Assembly (NCBI GenBank): GCA_964408945.1
Contig: CAYPBJ010000007.1
Location: 1-64,000, forward strand
DNA length: 64,000 nt
Direction: 5' to 3'
Source: VMCP01 sp964408945
GTDB lineage: Bacteria > Bacteroidota > Bacteroidia > NS11-12g > UBA955
Shown: piece after piece, positions 33,884 through 42,987 of the stretch
Numbering within the stretch: the first letter of the stretch is position 1
Layout of the letters: every line of letters starts with the position of its first letter
Made by a program: the position numbers and the translations under genes
Notes under the pieces: model-generated
What the model was told of the DNA's origin: nothing
The model's input: the letters and a program-made list of their open reading frames with translations, nothing else
The model's database searches: none

Positions 33884-34368
33884 AGGTAGTCCTCCATGCT
33901 TCCTAGGTGTTCTTGTAGTTGTTTTCTTCCTCTGAAAATATTGATTTTTACTTGGGCCTCCGTGATACTCAAAATATCTCCGATTTCCTGATAACTATAT
34001 CCTTCATAATCTCTGAGCAATATCACGTTGCGCTGAATGTCGGAGAGTTTGGAAAGAGCACGCTCAAGAACGCGCTTTAAGTCTTTGAAGTCCGCCCCCT
34101 CCGATGATGGTTCCTTGAATTTTGTTGTTTCCATATCTGCTTCTTTACGCTGTTTTCGAATCATATCGATGGTGAAGTTATACGCCACACGGAAGAGAAA
34201 AGCTTTGCTCTTCTCTGGGTCAACGGTATTCCTGTTAATCCATAATCTTTCGAATGCAGTTTGGACAATTTCTTGGGCATCTTCAGCGACTTTGATATTT
34301 TTGAGAGCAAATCGATAAAGAGCATCGCTATGTGCTTCCACAATACGGTTGAACTCTTTATAATCCAT
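33880..34368 (-). CDS. ECF-type RNA polymerase sigma factor
   Basis: This 162-aa protein has a sigma region 2 (YRFALKNIKVAEDAQEIVQTAF, FLFRVAYNFTIDMIRKQRK) and a region 4 (LSDIQRNVILLRDYEGYSYQEIGDIL, with helix-turn-helix EAQVKINIFRGRKQLQ). It lacks regions 1 and 3, as extracytoplasmic-function sigma factors do. The target promoter is unknown. It overlaps the anti-sigma-like gene by 4 bp (ATGA) and heads a three-gene unit that ends with an outer-membrane barrel protein, a common envelope-stress layout. Confidence 0.9.
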   Translation of the reverse strand: MDYKEFNRIVEAHSDALYRFALKNIKVAEDAQEIVQTAFERLWINRNTVDPEKSKAFLFRVAYNFTIDMIRKQRKEADMETTKFKEPSSEGADFKDLKRVLERALSKLSDIQRNVILLRDYEGYSYQEIGDILSITEAQVKINIFRGRKQLQEHLGSMEDYL

Positions 34369-34408
34369 TCTCTTTTATAAAACGATTGGCTAGGTCGATT
34401 AGTTACAA

Positions 34409-34416
34409 TAACTTTG
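34409..34416 (+). promoter_or_regulatory. -7 promoter element TAACTTTG
   Basis: Perfect TAnnTTTG 6 nt before the ATG at 34423. Confidence 0.6.
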
Positions 34417-34422
34417 AAGAAA

Positions 34423-35163
34423 ATGAACACGGAACAGAAACAATGGTTCGAATCTTGGTTTGATACAGCGTATTATCATGCTTTGTATCAACACCGAAAT
34501 GACGAAGAGGCCCGTATGTTTATTGCTACCATGGTCATGTATCTAAAGTTACAACCGCATCAACGTGTGTTAGATGTGGCCTGTGGCAAAGGTAGGCACA
34601 GCAGGGTGTTGCATGAGCACGGACTGAAAGTTCTAGGATTTGATCTATCAGAGAACAGCATAAATGAAGCCAATATTTATTCTTCAGATGAACTTCAATT
34701 CAAGGTTCACGATATGCGTGAGCCCTTAAACGAAAGTCTATTCGATGCTGCACTCAATCTTTTTACCAGTTTCGGATATTTCGATAGAAGCGAGCACGAT
34801 TTGATTAGCCTCCGAAATATCTATAATTCCTTGTCTGATGGTGGGCATTTTGTGCAAGATTATTTGAATGCTGAACCTGTACTGAAGGAACTTCCATCGA
34901 AAGGAAACACAGAAATTGGAGGGGTGCATTACTCATGGACCAAGCATTTTCATCAAGGGCAGATAATTAAAGATATTGAAGTAAAGGACGGCGGAAAGAT
35001 TCTCAATTTTCAAGAAAAAGTAAAAGCCTATTCTTTAGATGAATTGAAATTTTTACACGAACAGGCGGGCTTTGAGGTTCAACAAATATTCGGTAACTAT
35101 AACTTGGATAATTTTGATCCAGTAACTTCACCCAGATTGATATTGATATCTCAAAAAAAATAA
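34423..35163 (+). CDS. SAM-dependent class I methyltransferase
   Basis: This 246-aa protein has the Rossmann-type methyltransferase motif VLDVACGKGRHSRVL (about residues 48-62) with the SAM-binding glycine loop, then FDLSENSI and DAALNLFTSFGYF in motif positions II and IV. The substrate cannot be read from sequence. The ATG at 34423 is preferred over an in-frame TTG at 34414, which lies inside the promoter element. It is followed after 4 bp by a PAP2 phosphatase gene, and the two are likely co-transcribed. Confidence 0.88.
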   Translation: MNTEQKQWFESWFDTAYYHALYQHRNDEEARMFIATMVMYLKLQPHQRVLDVACGKGRHSRVLHEHGLKVLGFDLSENSINEANIYSSDELQFKVHDMREPLNESLFDAALNLFTSFGYFDRSEHDLISLRNIYNSLSDGGHFVQDYLNAEPVLKELPSKGNTEIGGVHYSWTKHFHQGQIIKDIEVKDGGKILNFQEKVKAYSLDELKFLHEQAGFEVQQIFGNYNLDNFDPVTSPRLILISQKK

Positions 35164-35167
35164 GGGC

Positions 35168-35740
35168 ATGCTTGATTTTCTACAGAGTATAGATGAGCAG
35201 ATTTTTATTAAGATAAATCAAGATTGGGCCTGTCAGTGGATGGATCCCATAATGATTATTTTGAGTTCAAGTAAAACATTCATTTTTTTGTACGTTTGGG
35301 CACTCATCGCTGCCATAAGAAAATTTAAAAAACGCGCTCTGATTCCCATTGCCGCCATGATTTTGAGCTTTGGTTTGGCCGATTCAATAAGTTCTAGGGT
35401 GCTTAAGCCCACATTCAAAAGGGTTCGTCCAGCCTTTGAAGAGCATTTGCATGCCCGTTTTCCTGATGGTCAAGGGCATAATAGTTATGGATTTGTAAGC
35501 AGTCATTCAGCGAACTCTTTTGCCCTATATCCGTTGATTATTTTAATTTTGGTGGAAGAGGTAAAGTGGAGAAAGCCTTTGTTTTTCTTGATGATTTTTA
35601 CCGCTGCAGCAATTGCTTATTCAAGAGTGTATTTAGGAAGGCATTATTTTGGGGATGTTTTTTTCGGGGGACTTTTGGGCGCTTTAATTGGATGGGGAAT
35701 TTGGACCATTTATAAACGGTATTTTCTACCCAAGTTATAA
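35168..35740 (+). CDS. PAP2-family membrane phosphatase
   Basis: This 190-aa protein has about five hydrophobic segments and the three PAP2 motifs: KPTFKRVRP (KxxxxxxRP), VSSHSANSFA (the PSGH equivalent, here SSHS) and SRVYLGRHYFGDVFFG (SRxxxxxHxxxD). This family removes phosphate from membrane lipids such as phosphatidate or undecaprenyl pyrophosphate. The first residue of the second motif is S rather than P, which is seen in some members. It sits between the methyltransferase and the enoyl-CoA hydratase, which has its own promoter. Confidence 0.88.
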   Translation: MLDFLQSIDEQIFIKINQDWACQWMDPIMIILSSSKTFIFLYVWALIAAIRKFKKRALIPIAAMILSFGLADSISSRVLKPTFKRVRPAFEEHLHARFPDGQGHNSYGFVSSHSANSFALYPLIILILVEEVKWRKPLFFLMIFTAAAIAYSRVYLGRHYFGDVFFGGLLGALIGWGIWTIYKRYFLPKL

Positions 35741-35745
35741 TCTTG

Positions 35746-35753
35746 TACTTTTG
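35746..35753 (+). promoter_or_regulatory. -7 promoter element TACTTTTG
   Basis: Perfect TAnnTTTG 4 nt before the ATG at 35758, starting 6 nt after the previous stop. Confidence 0.6.
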
Positions 35754-35757
35754 TGGC

Positions 35758-36537
35758 ATGTCGTATGAATTTATTTTAACGCATGCTGAGCTGGCCCCAC
35801 AGGTTGCGGGCATTCAGTTAAATCGTCCGAAAGAATTAAATGCATTGAATCTTCAATTGATGGGCGAAATAAAAGCTGCCTTAGAGCATTTTGACTCAGA
35901 CGATTCTATCAGAGCCATTGTGATTTTTGGAAATGAGCGCGCTTTTGCTGCGGGTGCGGATATCAAGCAAATGGCAGGTAGAACTGCTGTTGACATGCTC
36001 AAAATTGATCAATTTTCAACCTGGGATAGTATCAGACGCACTAAGAAACCCATTATTGCAGCTGTAAGCGGCTTCGCCTTGGGTGGTGGATGTGAGTTGG
36101 CGATGCTTTGCGATATGATAGTGGCGAGTGAAACTGCCCAATTTGGTCAACCCGAAATCAATATAGGTGTCATGCCTGGTGCTGGTGGTACTCAGCGTTT
36201 GACTCGCGCGGTAGGAAAAGCACGTGCCATGGAGATGGTTTTGACGGGTAATTTTATTTCTGCCGAGGAAGCTCGTGAAGCGGGATTGATTAACAAAGTG
36301 GTGCCTGTTGACTTATACTTAGATGAAGCCATCAAATTGGCGCGTAAAGCGGCTGAAAAATCACCCATTGCCATACAATTGGCCAAGGAGAGTGTATTGA
36401 AAGCGTTTGATACCGGATTGCAGGAAGGCTTGTACTTTGAAAGGAAGAACTTTTACATGTTATTCGCAACTGAAGATCAGAAGGAAGGCATGAGTGCTTT
36501 TGTAGAGAAGCGCAAACCAGATTTTAAAAACAGATAA
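35758..36537 (+). CDS. Enoyl-CoA hydratase/isomerase family protein
   Basis: This 259-aa crotonase-fold enzyme has the oxyanion-hole regions AFAAGADIKQM and AAVSGFALGGGCELAMLCD, and PEINIGVMPGAGGTQRL with both catalytic glutamates (one in CELAM, one in PEIN). These favour a true short-chain enoyl-CoA hydratase that acts in fatty-acid beta-oxidation or amino-acid breakdown. It is not a second MenB, as the MenB-specific regions are absent. The ATG at 35758 is chosen over an upstream TTG because of the promoter position. It ends just before a strong terminator. Confidence 0.92.
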   Translation: MSYEFILTHAELAPQVAGIQLNRPKELNALNLQLMGEIKAALEHFDSDDSIRAIVIFGNERAFAAGADIKQMAGRTAVDMLKIDQFSTWDSIRRTKKPIIAAVSGFALGGGCELAMLCDMIVASETAQFGQPEINIGVMPGAGGTQRLTRAVGKARAMEMVLTGNFISAEEAREAGLINKVVPVDLYLDEAIKLARKAAEKSPIAIQLAKESVLKAFDTGLQEGLYFERKNFYMLFATEDQKEGMSAFVEKRKPDFKNR

Positions 36538-36554
36538 TTAAAAGTTGAAATCAT

Positions 36555-36585
36555 AAAAAAAGGCTGCCCTTGGGCAGCCTTTTTT
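36555..36585. terminator. Bidirectional Rho-independent terminator
   Basis: AGGCTGCCC (36561-36569) pairs with GGGCAGCCT (36572-36580) and is flanked by A and T runs. It lies between the convergent genes ending at 36537 and 36604. Confidence 0.9.
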
Positions 36586-36603
36586 ATATTGCTTGTTTAT
36601 TTA

Positions 36604-37569
36604 TTACTTAACGTCAGCGTAAGCAGAGTTAACATAGAACCAAGAAGTACCTTCTTTTTTCCAAACAATGGCAACTACAGCAGTATTGCTCTTGTTGAAG
36701 TTCCACCATCCGAAACCAAACCCACCAATTTGTGGCTTGATTTGACCATCCAACATGTCTTTGAAACCTTGAGAAGGGGCTTTGAATGTGTATTTCGCGG
36801 TTTTCTCAATTTCAGTTCCGTTGGTTGGATTGCTCATCTCAACATCACCAAAAGCAACTGGAGCATTTGTCCATGGTGTTGTGGTAGTATTTACACTGCT
36901 GTATTTAGCAGAACCACGAACAATGTTCTTGTGTTCTACTGAAGTATTACCTACACCAGATACGTTCTGATAAGCATTTACTGATTTCTCTATAACAACT
37001 AAAGAAGTGTAATAATCACCACCATCAGCGTTCAAAGCTTTCATTTTGTATTTGATGTTGATGTCATTGCCGCTAGCAGTTGCGTTTAATGCAACACCAA
37101 TTTGTGGAGCTACGTTAGCATTATAGCTGGTTGCAAAATCCTTAATTTGTTGATCAGTTACACCGCTGTTACCCAAAACTGAGTTATCACAATAGAAATG
37201 TGGGATGTATCCGTTAGGCAAACATGCGCCATAAAGTTGACTTGAGAATGGAGCAAAGAAAACTGAGTCAGCAGGCTTGTCGTCACGCAATCCAATGGGA
37301 GTCAACATGGATAATGAACCTAATGCTGGGTGTAAATCTAAGCAAATCAAATCATCTGTTCCCATAGATGCCATAGCTTTCTTGAAAACTGGTCCACCTG
37401 AAGCACCGCAAGGTCCGCACCAAGTAGCAGTACTATAAATTAAAAGTGAACGTTGCTTATTGGCAACAGTCAATGGTTGGTCTCCACCACTTGGAGTTTC
37501 GTCTTTACAGCTCTGCATGAAACCTGCAGCACCTACTGAAATCAGAGCGATAAATAATAATTTTTTCAT
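36604..37569 (-). CDS. Omp28-like lipoprotein with thioredoxin-type CGPC motif
   Basis: This 321-aa protein has a lipoprotein signal with lipobox GFMQSC (Cys21), then a thioredoxin-like segment YSTATWCGPCGASGGP (about residues 45-60) and a beta-rich C-terminal part. The order matches Omp28-type outer-membrane lipoproteins of Bacteroidota, some of which carry redox motifs. The redox partner is unknown. It ends at the bidirectional terminator. A TATTTCG-like sequence upstream of the ATG is a weak promoter candidate. Confidence 0.82.
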   Translation of the reverse strand: MKKLLFIALISVGAAGFMQSCKDETPSGGDQPLTVANKQRSLLIYSTATWCGPCGASGGPVFKKAMASMGTDDLICLDLHPALGSLSMLTPIGLRDDKPADSVFFAPFSSQLYGACLPNGYIPHFYCDNSVLGNSGVTDQQIKDFATSYNANVAPQIGVALNATASGNDINIKYKMKALNADGGDYYTSLVVIEKSVNAYQNVSGVGNTSVEHKNIVRGSAKYSSVNTTTTPWTNAPVAFGDVEMSNPTNGTEIEKTAKYTFKAPSQGFKDMLDGQIKPQIGGFGFGWWNFNKSNTAVVAIVWKKEGTSWFYVNSAYADVK

Positions 37570-37690
37570 TGTGTTACGATTGTTATTTTACGAAATAACG
37601 GATAATTCCTCTCATCACAAAAAAAATCAATGCGATTTTTCATTTTAATTCCCATAGAATTATCTTTTACTTTGCAGCGTCAAACAAGCT

Positions 37691-38266
37691 ATGCTAAATC
37701 TCATCTTATTTGGACCTCCAGGTGCTGGTAAAGGAACACAAAGCGAAAAGTTAATTTCAACCTATAATTTGAAGCACATTTCTACTGGAGATTTGCTTCG
37801 TGCAGAACGTCAAGCAGGCACCGAATTGGGAAATCAAGCCAATGAATATATTTCTAAAGGCGAATTGGTTCCAGATGCGGTTGTAATTGGTATGGTTCGA
37901 AATTATATGCAATCACACACCGAAGCAGCTGGATTTATTTTCGATGGATTTCCAAGAACCATTCCTCAAGCCGAAGCTCTAGATCAAATGTTGAACGAAT
38001 TCAATACTTCCATCTCTATGGTGTTGGGTCTTGAAGTGAATGAAGATGAATTAGTGAAAAGATTACTATTAAGAGGACAAACCAGCGGGAGGGTTGACGA
38101 TCAAAATGAAGAGACCATCAGAAACCGTTTCCACGAATATTTGAATAAAACCTTGCCTATCCAAGGATTTTATGCTGGACAAGATAAATACCACGGTATT
38201 AACGGCCTTGGCGAAATTGATCAAATCAATGCAGAGCTCTGCAAATGGATTGACTCGGTAAACTAA
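37691..38266 (+). CDS. adk: Adenylate kinase
   Basis: This 191-aa enzyme interconverts 2 ADP and ATP plus AMP. It has the P-loop FGPPGAGKGTQSEKL (about residues 6-20), the AMP-binding HISTGDLLR and the DGFPRTIPQAE segment. The RLLLRGQTSGRVDDQNEETI stretch is the short LID, lacking the zinc insertion of longer forms; length and LID type fit Bacteroidota. A near-consensus TTACTTTG lies 16 nt before the ATG. It is followed by the nucleotidase gene after 11 bp, and the two may be co-transcribed. Confidence 0.97.
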   Translation: MLNLILFGPPGAGKGTQSEKLISTYNLKHISTGDLLRAERQAGTELGNQANEYISKGELVPDAVVIGMVRNYMQSHTEAAGFIFDGFPRTIPQAEALDQMLNEFNTSISMVLGLEVNEDELVKRLLLRGQTSGRVDDQNEETIRNRFHEYLNKTLPIQGFYAGQDKYHGINGLGEIDQINAELCKWIDSVN

Positions 38267-38277
38267 TCCATTTTTAA

Positions 38278-39009
38278 ATGAACAATCTCAAGTGGGTATT
38301 TTTTGATTTAGACAATACCCTATGGGATTTTGATGCCAATGCCAGGGAGGCCTTAAAAGTACTTTTTGAACGTCATCAACTTCACTTACATTCAGATTAT
38401 CACGTAGATCAATTTATTTCTCTGTATGAAGACGTAAACAAAGCGTATTGGAAGAAATACGAAAGCGGAGAAGTCTCAAAAGAGATTCTTCGAACTAAAC
38501 GTTTTTCTGATACGTTTGATTTAATGGGTATTCAACCCGCTTTACAACCATCGAATGTTTGGGAAGAATATTTAGAAATATGTCCTTACATGCCCATATT
38601 GATTCCCGGAGCATTGGAATGCCTGTCACTTGTTAGTCAGAAATTCAAAGTTGGAATACTCACCAACGGATTTGAAGAGACCCAACAAATAAAACTTAAG
38701 TCCTCTGGCATTGGAGCATTTATTGATTTTATGCAATCTTCTGAGCGAGTTGGATTTCCTAAGCCCACCTCTGAATTTTTCTCTTATGTATTTGAAAGTC
38801 TTTCTATTGGGCCCACTGAATGTGTTTATATTGGAGATAATTTAGATACCGATGTATGGGGTGGCATAAATGCCGGAATTAAGACAGCCTTTTTTGATAA
38901 GGATAAGAATTTCCAAGATGTAACATTGCCTTCTGATTTGGAGTCAAATAAATTATTCGCAGGCAAGTTTTCTAATTTGGATGATTTTGCCCGTATTTTT
39001 GTAATATGA
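38278..39009 (+). CDS. YjjG-type HAD pyrimidine nucleotidase
   Basis: This 243-aa HAD-superfamily protein has motif I FDLDNTLWDFD (nucleophile and acid Asp), motif II ILTNGFEETQ, and motif IV YIGDNLDTDVWGGINAG. YjjG-type enzymes dephosphorylate non-canonical pyrimidine nucleotides (house-cleaning) and other small phosphates. It overlaps the next gene by four bases (ATGA). Proximity to adk fits nucleotide metabolism. The substrate within the family is inferred. Confidence 0.9.
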   Translation: MNNLKWVFFDLDNTLWDFDANAREALKVLFERHQLHLHSDYHVDQFISLYEDVNKAYWKKYESGEVSKEILRTKRFSDTFDLMGIQPALQPSNVWEEYLEICPYMPILIPGALECLSLVSQKFKVGILTNGFEETQQIKLKSSGIGAFIDFMQSSERVGFPKPTSEFFSYVFESLSIGPTECVYIGDNLDTDVWGGINAGIKTAFFDKDKNFQDVTLPSDLESNKLFAGKFSNLDDFARIFVI

Positions 39010-39653
39010 GAATTTTATTAACCTTGGCCTTGGGCCTATTTTCAATCGGGACGAATGCTCAGTCTTTTCAAGCAGTTGAAGGTACCGATGTTCAATATTA
39101 TCCCAGCGCGAATGGATTTATGGATTGTGCTATTCACCTGAAGAATTTAACTCAGGCTCCAGTAGTGCTTCAATATAAAAAAGTAAGTGTCGATTTTCCT
39201 TCTACTTGGGACATCAGTTTTTGCGACAATCGCAATTGTTTTGGTGGATTTGTAGACGAAGATACCATGAGTGCAATCGCTCCTGATGATGAGAAAAATT
39301 CACTCAAATTAACGGTTTATCCAAACGGTAAATCAGATACGGCGGTTGTGGTTTATGAAGTTTGGAATAAATATTCACCCACAGATAAAATCACCTTAAC
39401 GTTTACAATTATGGTTCGCTGGGGCGCATCGACTGAAAGTTATGAAATAGTAACTAGGGTATCTCCAAATCCCGCGAATGATTTTGTACAATTGCCAGTT
39501 GCTGATGCTCAGTTGTTAGACGTTCAAGGTAGAATTGTGTTAAATACGAGTAAGGGTTGTTTGAGCCTTTCTGAAGTGCCTAATGGCATCTATTTTGTTC
39601 GTTTTGTGCAAAATAATTCTTGGGTAAATCAACGGTTGGTTGTTAAACACTAA
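39006..39653 (+). CDS. Secreted protein with T9SS type A sorting domain
   Basis: This 215-aa protein has a signal peptide (ending near SIGTNAQ), a beta-rich middle with two close cysteines (CDNRNCFGG), and a C-terminal T9SS type A tail (about residues 150-215) with SPNPANDFVQL, LLDVQGRIV and PNGIYFVRF. The middle domain is not recognised but resembles small immunoglobulin-like cargo. It overlaps the nucleotidase stop (ATGA) and the next start (TAATG), so it sits inside an operon-like run. Confidence 0.85.
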   Translation: MRILLTLALGLFSIGTNAQSFQAVEGTDVQYYPSANGFMDCAIHLKNLTQAPVVLQYKKVSVDFPSTWDISFCDNRNCFGGFVDEDTMSAIAPDDEKNSLKLTVYPNGKSDTAVVVYEVWNKYSPTDKITLTFTIMVRWGASTESYEIVTRVSPNPANDFVQLPVADAQLLDVQGRIVLNTSKGCLSLSEVPNGIYFVRFVQNNSWVNQRLVVKH

Positions 39654-41635
39654 TGGTTAACTGGTACGCCTGGCCTGTGGCCCTTGGCGGGGCCGTAGCA
39701 GTTACATTTCTCGTTTACGGAAACCAATGGAAGTCTATAAAAGCTCTTCTCAGGTTTTTTGCCACATTTTTGCTCCTTTTTTTACTATTTAGTCCTTCTT
39801 GGAACGCTGAGAAATCATTTCAACGCAAACCAATTATTTCCCTGTTTATTGACGCGAGTGAATCAGCCCGCAAAGAAAGTATCCCTCTTTCCAAAGATTT
39901 TAAAAGGGAACTTACTGAAAAATTTGGTGATGATATTCAATTGAATGAATTTTTCTTTGGGTCTGAGGTTGCTGATGACATTAATGACTCTATTGGATTT
40001 TCCACTCGATTAGATAAGGTAACAGAGTTTATCAAGCAAGAGGCGGTGCAACCTGAAGCTTGTATATTGATTTCCGATGGTATTGTAAACAGAGGCGGAA
40101 GTCCGCTGTTGAATCAAGTAAAAAGCCCCATTTTCGCTCTTGGAATAGGTGATCCAAAAATATACCCAGATGCAATTGTTTCATCTTTAACAGTGAATGA
40201 ATCTGTTTTTAAAGGAAATGATTTTGAAGTTGAAGCAGCCATCCAAACAGAATTGTTGAAAGGCTCAAAAGTGGTTGTCGATTTTTTTCAGAAAGGAAAA
40301 TTAGTGGAATCTATTTCGCTCACTTCTCAAAGTGACCTCGATATGCAAAGAGTTGTTTTCAGAGGAAAAGGTGAAGTTGAAGGTTTGAATGATCTTCTAG
40401 TCAAAGCTCGGCCCATTAACACTCAGGAAAAGAATACCTACAACAATATTAAAACGTCTGTGATTGAAGTGGTATCGCTGAAAAAGAAGATAGCCCTTTT
40501 GTACAATACGGTTCATCCCGATCTCGGTGCCATAAGAAATGCTTTAAAAGGAGTAGAACAATTTGAATTGATCGAATCAAAGAGTATTTCAGAACTGCCT
40601 CCAAATACCCATGCAGTTATAGCGTTTAATATAAAAAATGACGCTTTTAATGAATTGAAAAAGAGCGGTTTGCCTTTTTGGTTGTTTTCAGACGCAACCA
40701 GTCAATTATCTTTAGAGACTTCTATCTTAAACAGAGCAATTCCTGCCAAAAATCAGTCAGTCACTCCAGAAGTGAATAAGGATTTTGAACTGTTTTCATT
40801 AGAGGCACTTCCATTTCCGTTTAAAAGTGTTGATATTCCCTTGCTGAAATTAAATATCCCCCGAGAAAAAATCCAAATATTTCAGCAATGGAATCGAGTA
40901 AATACAAATTTGCCACTCTCTTTTGCCGATGATTCTGAGGGGAGGAAGTTGTATTTTGTGGGATTTGGAATTTGGAAGTGGCGTATTCAAGAGTTGAAAC
41001 AGACTAGCGAAAGTAAATGGTTTGATCAATGGGTAAGAAGCAATGTTGATTGGTTAAGTAACCAAAATTTGAAAGGAAAGAATATTGAGTGGAGTCTAAG
41101 TAAGAGTAATTGGATCGTAGGATTGCAGGGGAAATTCAAGTTTAGTCTTTATGATGGCGCTTCAAAAAAGGTTGATAATGCAAATGTATCATGCACTATT
41201 ACAGATAAAGTTGGTAAATCTCAAAACATTGGTTTAACCACTAATTTAGCCTTATTTACTGGGGTTTTTAGGCCGAGTATTGGTGGAAGACATACCCTAA
41301 AAGTGCAACTTAAAACACCTATTCCTGGGGTAAATCAAAGAGAGTTCACTCAATTTATTGAGGTAGACACAGTTTCTTTGGAATTGCAAACCATGAAAGC
41401 CAATCATGATCTGCTTAACGATTTGAGCCATAAATCTGAGGGTGGATTTTATCTAGCAAAAAACAAAGGAATAGACTCTGTAATGGCCCAATTAATAAAA
41501 AGAGAACTCGATAAACCTCGAATTGAAATTTTGCAAAGCAGAATTTTTGCAACTGACGAAGTCTTATTTTTGTGTCTCATTGTTTTACTTTTTGGTGCAG
41601 AATGGTTTTTAAGGAAATGGGAAGGCAAGATTTAA
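39653..41635 (+). CDS. VWA-like integral membrane protein
   Basis: This 660-aa protein has two N-terminal hydrophobic segments (about residues 4-22 and 30-48), then a von Willebrand A-like region whose start PIISLFIDASESARKES has the D-x-S-x-S metal-site pattern. A long beta-rich periplasmic part follows, and a C-terminal transmembrane helix (about residues 635-652). The layout resembles Bacteroidota membrane VWA proteins of unknown function. It begins in TAATG overlap with the upstream T9SS gene and its end overlaps mnmA by 19 bp. Confidence 0.72.
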   Translation: MVNWYAWPVALGGAVAVTFLVYGNQWKSIKALLRFFATFLLLFLLFSPSWNAEKSFQRKPIISLFIDASESARKESIPLSKDFKRELTEKFGDDIQLNEFFFGSEVADDINDSIGFSTRLDKVTEFIKQEAVQPEACILISDGIVNRGGSPLLNQVKSPIFALGIGDPKIYPDAIVSSLTVNESVFKGNDFEVEAAIQTELLKGSKVVVDFFQKGKLVESISLTSQSDLDMQRVVFRGKGEVEGLNDLLVKARPINTQEKNTYNNIKTSVIEVVSLKKKIALLYNTVHPDLGAIRNALKGVEQFELIESKSISELPPNTHAVIAFNIKNDAFNELKKSGLPFWLFSDATSQLSLETSILNRAIPAKNQSVTPEVNKDFELFSLEALPFPFKSVDIPLLKLNIPREKIQIFQQWNRVNTNLPLSFADDSEGRKLYFVGFGIWKWRIQELKQTSESKWFDQWVRSNVDWLSNQNLKGKNIEWSLSKSNWIVGLQGKFKFSLYDGASKKVDNANVSCTITDKVGKSQNIGLTTNLALFTGVFRPSIGGRHTLKVQLKTPIPGVNQREFTQFIEVDTVSLELQTMKANHDLLNDLSHKSEGGFYLAKNKGIDSVMAQLIKRELDKPRIEILQSRIFATDEVLFLCLIVLLFGAEWFLRKWEGKI

Positions 41636-42855
41636 ATTACAAACCAAAGGTAGTCGTAGGGCTTTCAGGTGGGGTGGATAGCTCAGTAGCAGCTTATCTT
41701 CTTCAGCAGCAAGGGTACGAAGTCATTGGTCTTTTTATGCGTAATTGGAACGATGCTTCAGTAACTTTAGAAGATGAATGTCCGTGGATTGATGATTCTA
41801 GAGACGCCCTTATGGTTGCTGAGAAATTAGGCATCCCTTTTCAAGTGATTGATTTAAGTGAAACATATAAAGAACGCATAGTTGATTATATGTTCAATGA
41901 ATATGAATTAGGACGAACTCCGAATCCCGACGTACTTTGCAATAGAGAAATTAAGTTTGATGTATTCCTAAAAGCGGCCATGGGATTGGGCGCTGATTTT
42001 GTAGCTACTGGACATTATGTTCGAAAAGATTCCTTGATAAATGATGAAGGGGATGAAGTTTTTCGATTGCTCAGAGGGGTGGACCCAAATAAGGATCAAA
42101 GTTATTTTTTATGTCAACTCAATCAATATCAGCTTTCCAAAGCATTGTTTCCTATCGGTGAACTATTAAAGCCTAAAGTTCGAGAGATTGCGCATGAAAT
42201 TGATTTGTCAACTGCTGCAAAGAAAGATTCTCAAGGACTATGTTTTATCGGGAAAGTAAGTTTGCCTGATTTTCTCCAACAGAAGTTATCTATCAAGAAA
42301 GGTTTAGTTAAAGAAATTGACGTAAACGATTCAGCGGTTCAGAATTATTTCAATAAGATCAGTGAACACGTAACTCCAGATGCCGCTGTTTTAAGGTTCA
42401 ATCCGGCTTTAAGTTCATCAAAAACTGTAGGCGAGCACAAGGGGGCACATTTTTACACTTGGGGTCAACGTAAAGGACTCCAAATTGGGGGTAAACCTAT
42501 GCCTTTGTTTGTTTTGGCTACGGACGTTGATGAAAATATCATTTATGTTGGACAAGGAGAGGAGCATGGAGCGATGTATTATCGGGGATTGTATGTAAAT
42601 ACTACTGAAATTCAATGGATTAGACCTGATTTAGCGTCTGATTTTTTGCAAGATTCATCAGTTATTACTCCAAATTTCAATTTGAAATGCCAAATTAGAT
42701 ACAGACAAACTGCATTTGATTGTGCTTTAGTGTCTAGCCCTGAAGGTGGGGTAGTAGTTGTATTTAAAGAATTACAAAAAAATGCAACTCCCGGTCAATT
42801 TGTAGCTGTCTATTGTGATGAAGAGTTGATTTTTAGCGGAGTAATTTCACTATAG
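41617..42855 (+). CDS. mnmA: tRNA-specific 2-thiouridylase
   Basis: This 412-aa enzyme transfers sulfur to U34 of tRNA-Lys, -Glu and -Gln. It has the PP-loop VGLSGGVDSSVAAYLL, the first catalytic cysteine in NPDVLCNREIKFD and the second in KKDSQGLCFIG, and the substrate-side segment ATGHYVRK. The C-terminal beta domain is complete. Starts at 41602 and 41617 are both possible; either overlaps the membrane protein gene. An even longer frame begins at 41572. It is followed by a non-coding stretch with two hairpins before the giant T9SS gene. Confidence 0.95.
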   Translation: MGRQDLNYKPKVVVGLSGGVDSSVAAYLLQQQGYEVIGLFMRNWNDASVTLEDECPWIDDSRDALMVAEKLGIPFQVIDLSETYKERIVDYMFNEYELGRTPNPDVLCNREIKFDVFLKAAMGLGADFVATGHYVRKDSLINDEGDEVFRLLRGVDPNKDQSYFLCQLNQYQLSKALFPIGELLKPKVREIAHEIDLSTAAKKDSQGLCFIGKVSLPDFLQQKLSIKKGLVKEIDVNDSAVQNYFNKISEHVTPDAAVLRFNPALSSSKTVGEHKGAHFYTWGQRKGLQIGGKPMPLFVLATDVDENIIYVGQGEEHGAMYYRGLYVNTTEIQWIRPDLASDFLQDSSVITPNFNLKCQIRYRQTAFDCALVSSPEGGVVVVFKELQKNATPGQFVAVYCDEELIFSGVISL

Positions 42856-42928
42856 ATTTTTTTAGTAGCTGTCAATAAATTGTAATCATTGATTTTTCAG
42901 GCTTCATTTAAAGTGTTTTTTGTGTCTT

Positions 42929-42987
42929 AAGCCTGTAAGGCTTGGCAATAAACCTTGGGTTTTTTCGTTGTTGTCGTGAAACGACAA
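42929..42987 (+). promoter_or_regulatory. Two hairpins in the leader region of the giant T9SS gene
   Basis: AAGCCT-GTA-AGGCTT (42929-42943) and TTGTCGT-GAA-ACGACAA (42971-42987) lie in the 169-bp gap before 43025. Neither is followed by a T run, so they do not look like simple terminators. They may be mRNA leader structures or protein-binding sites. No TAnnTTTG is found close to the ATG at 43025. Confidence 0.4.

Noticed and set aside
36589..36942. 117-aa + strand frame
   Set aside because: Antisense to the Omp28-like gene and beginning within the region of the terminator.
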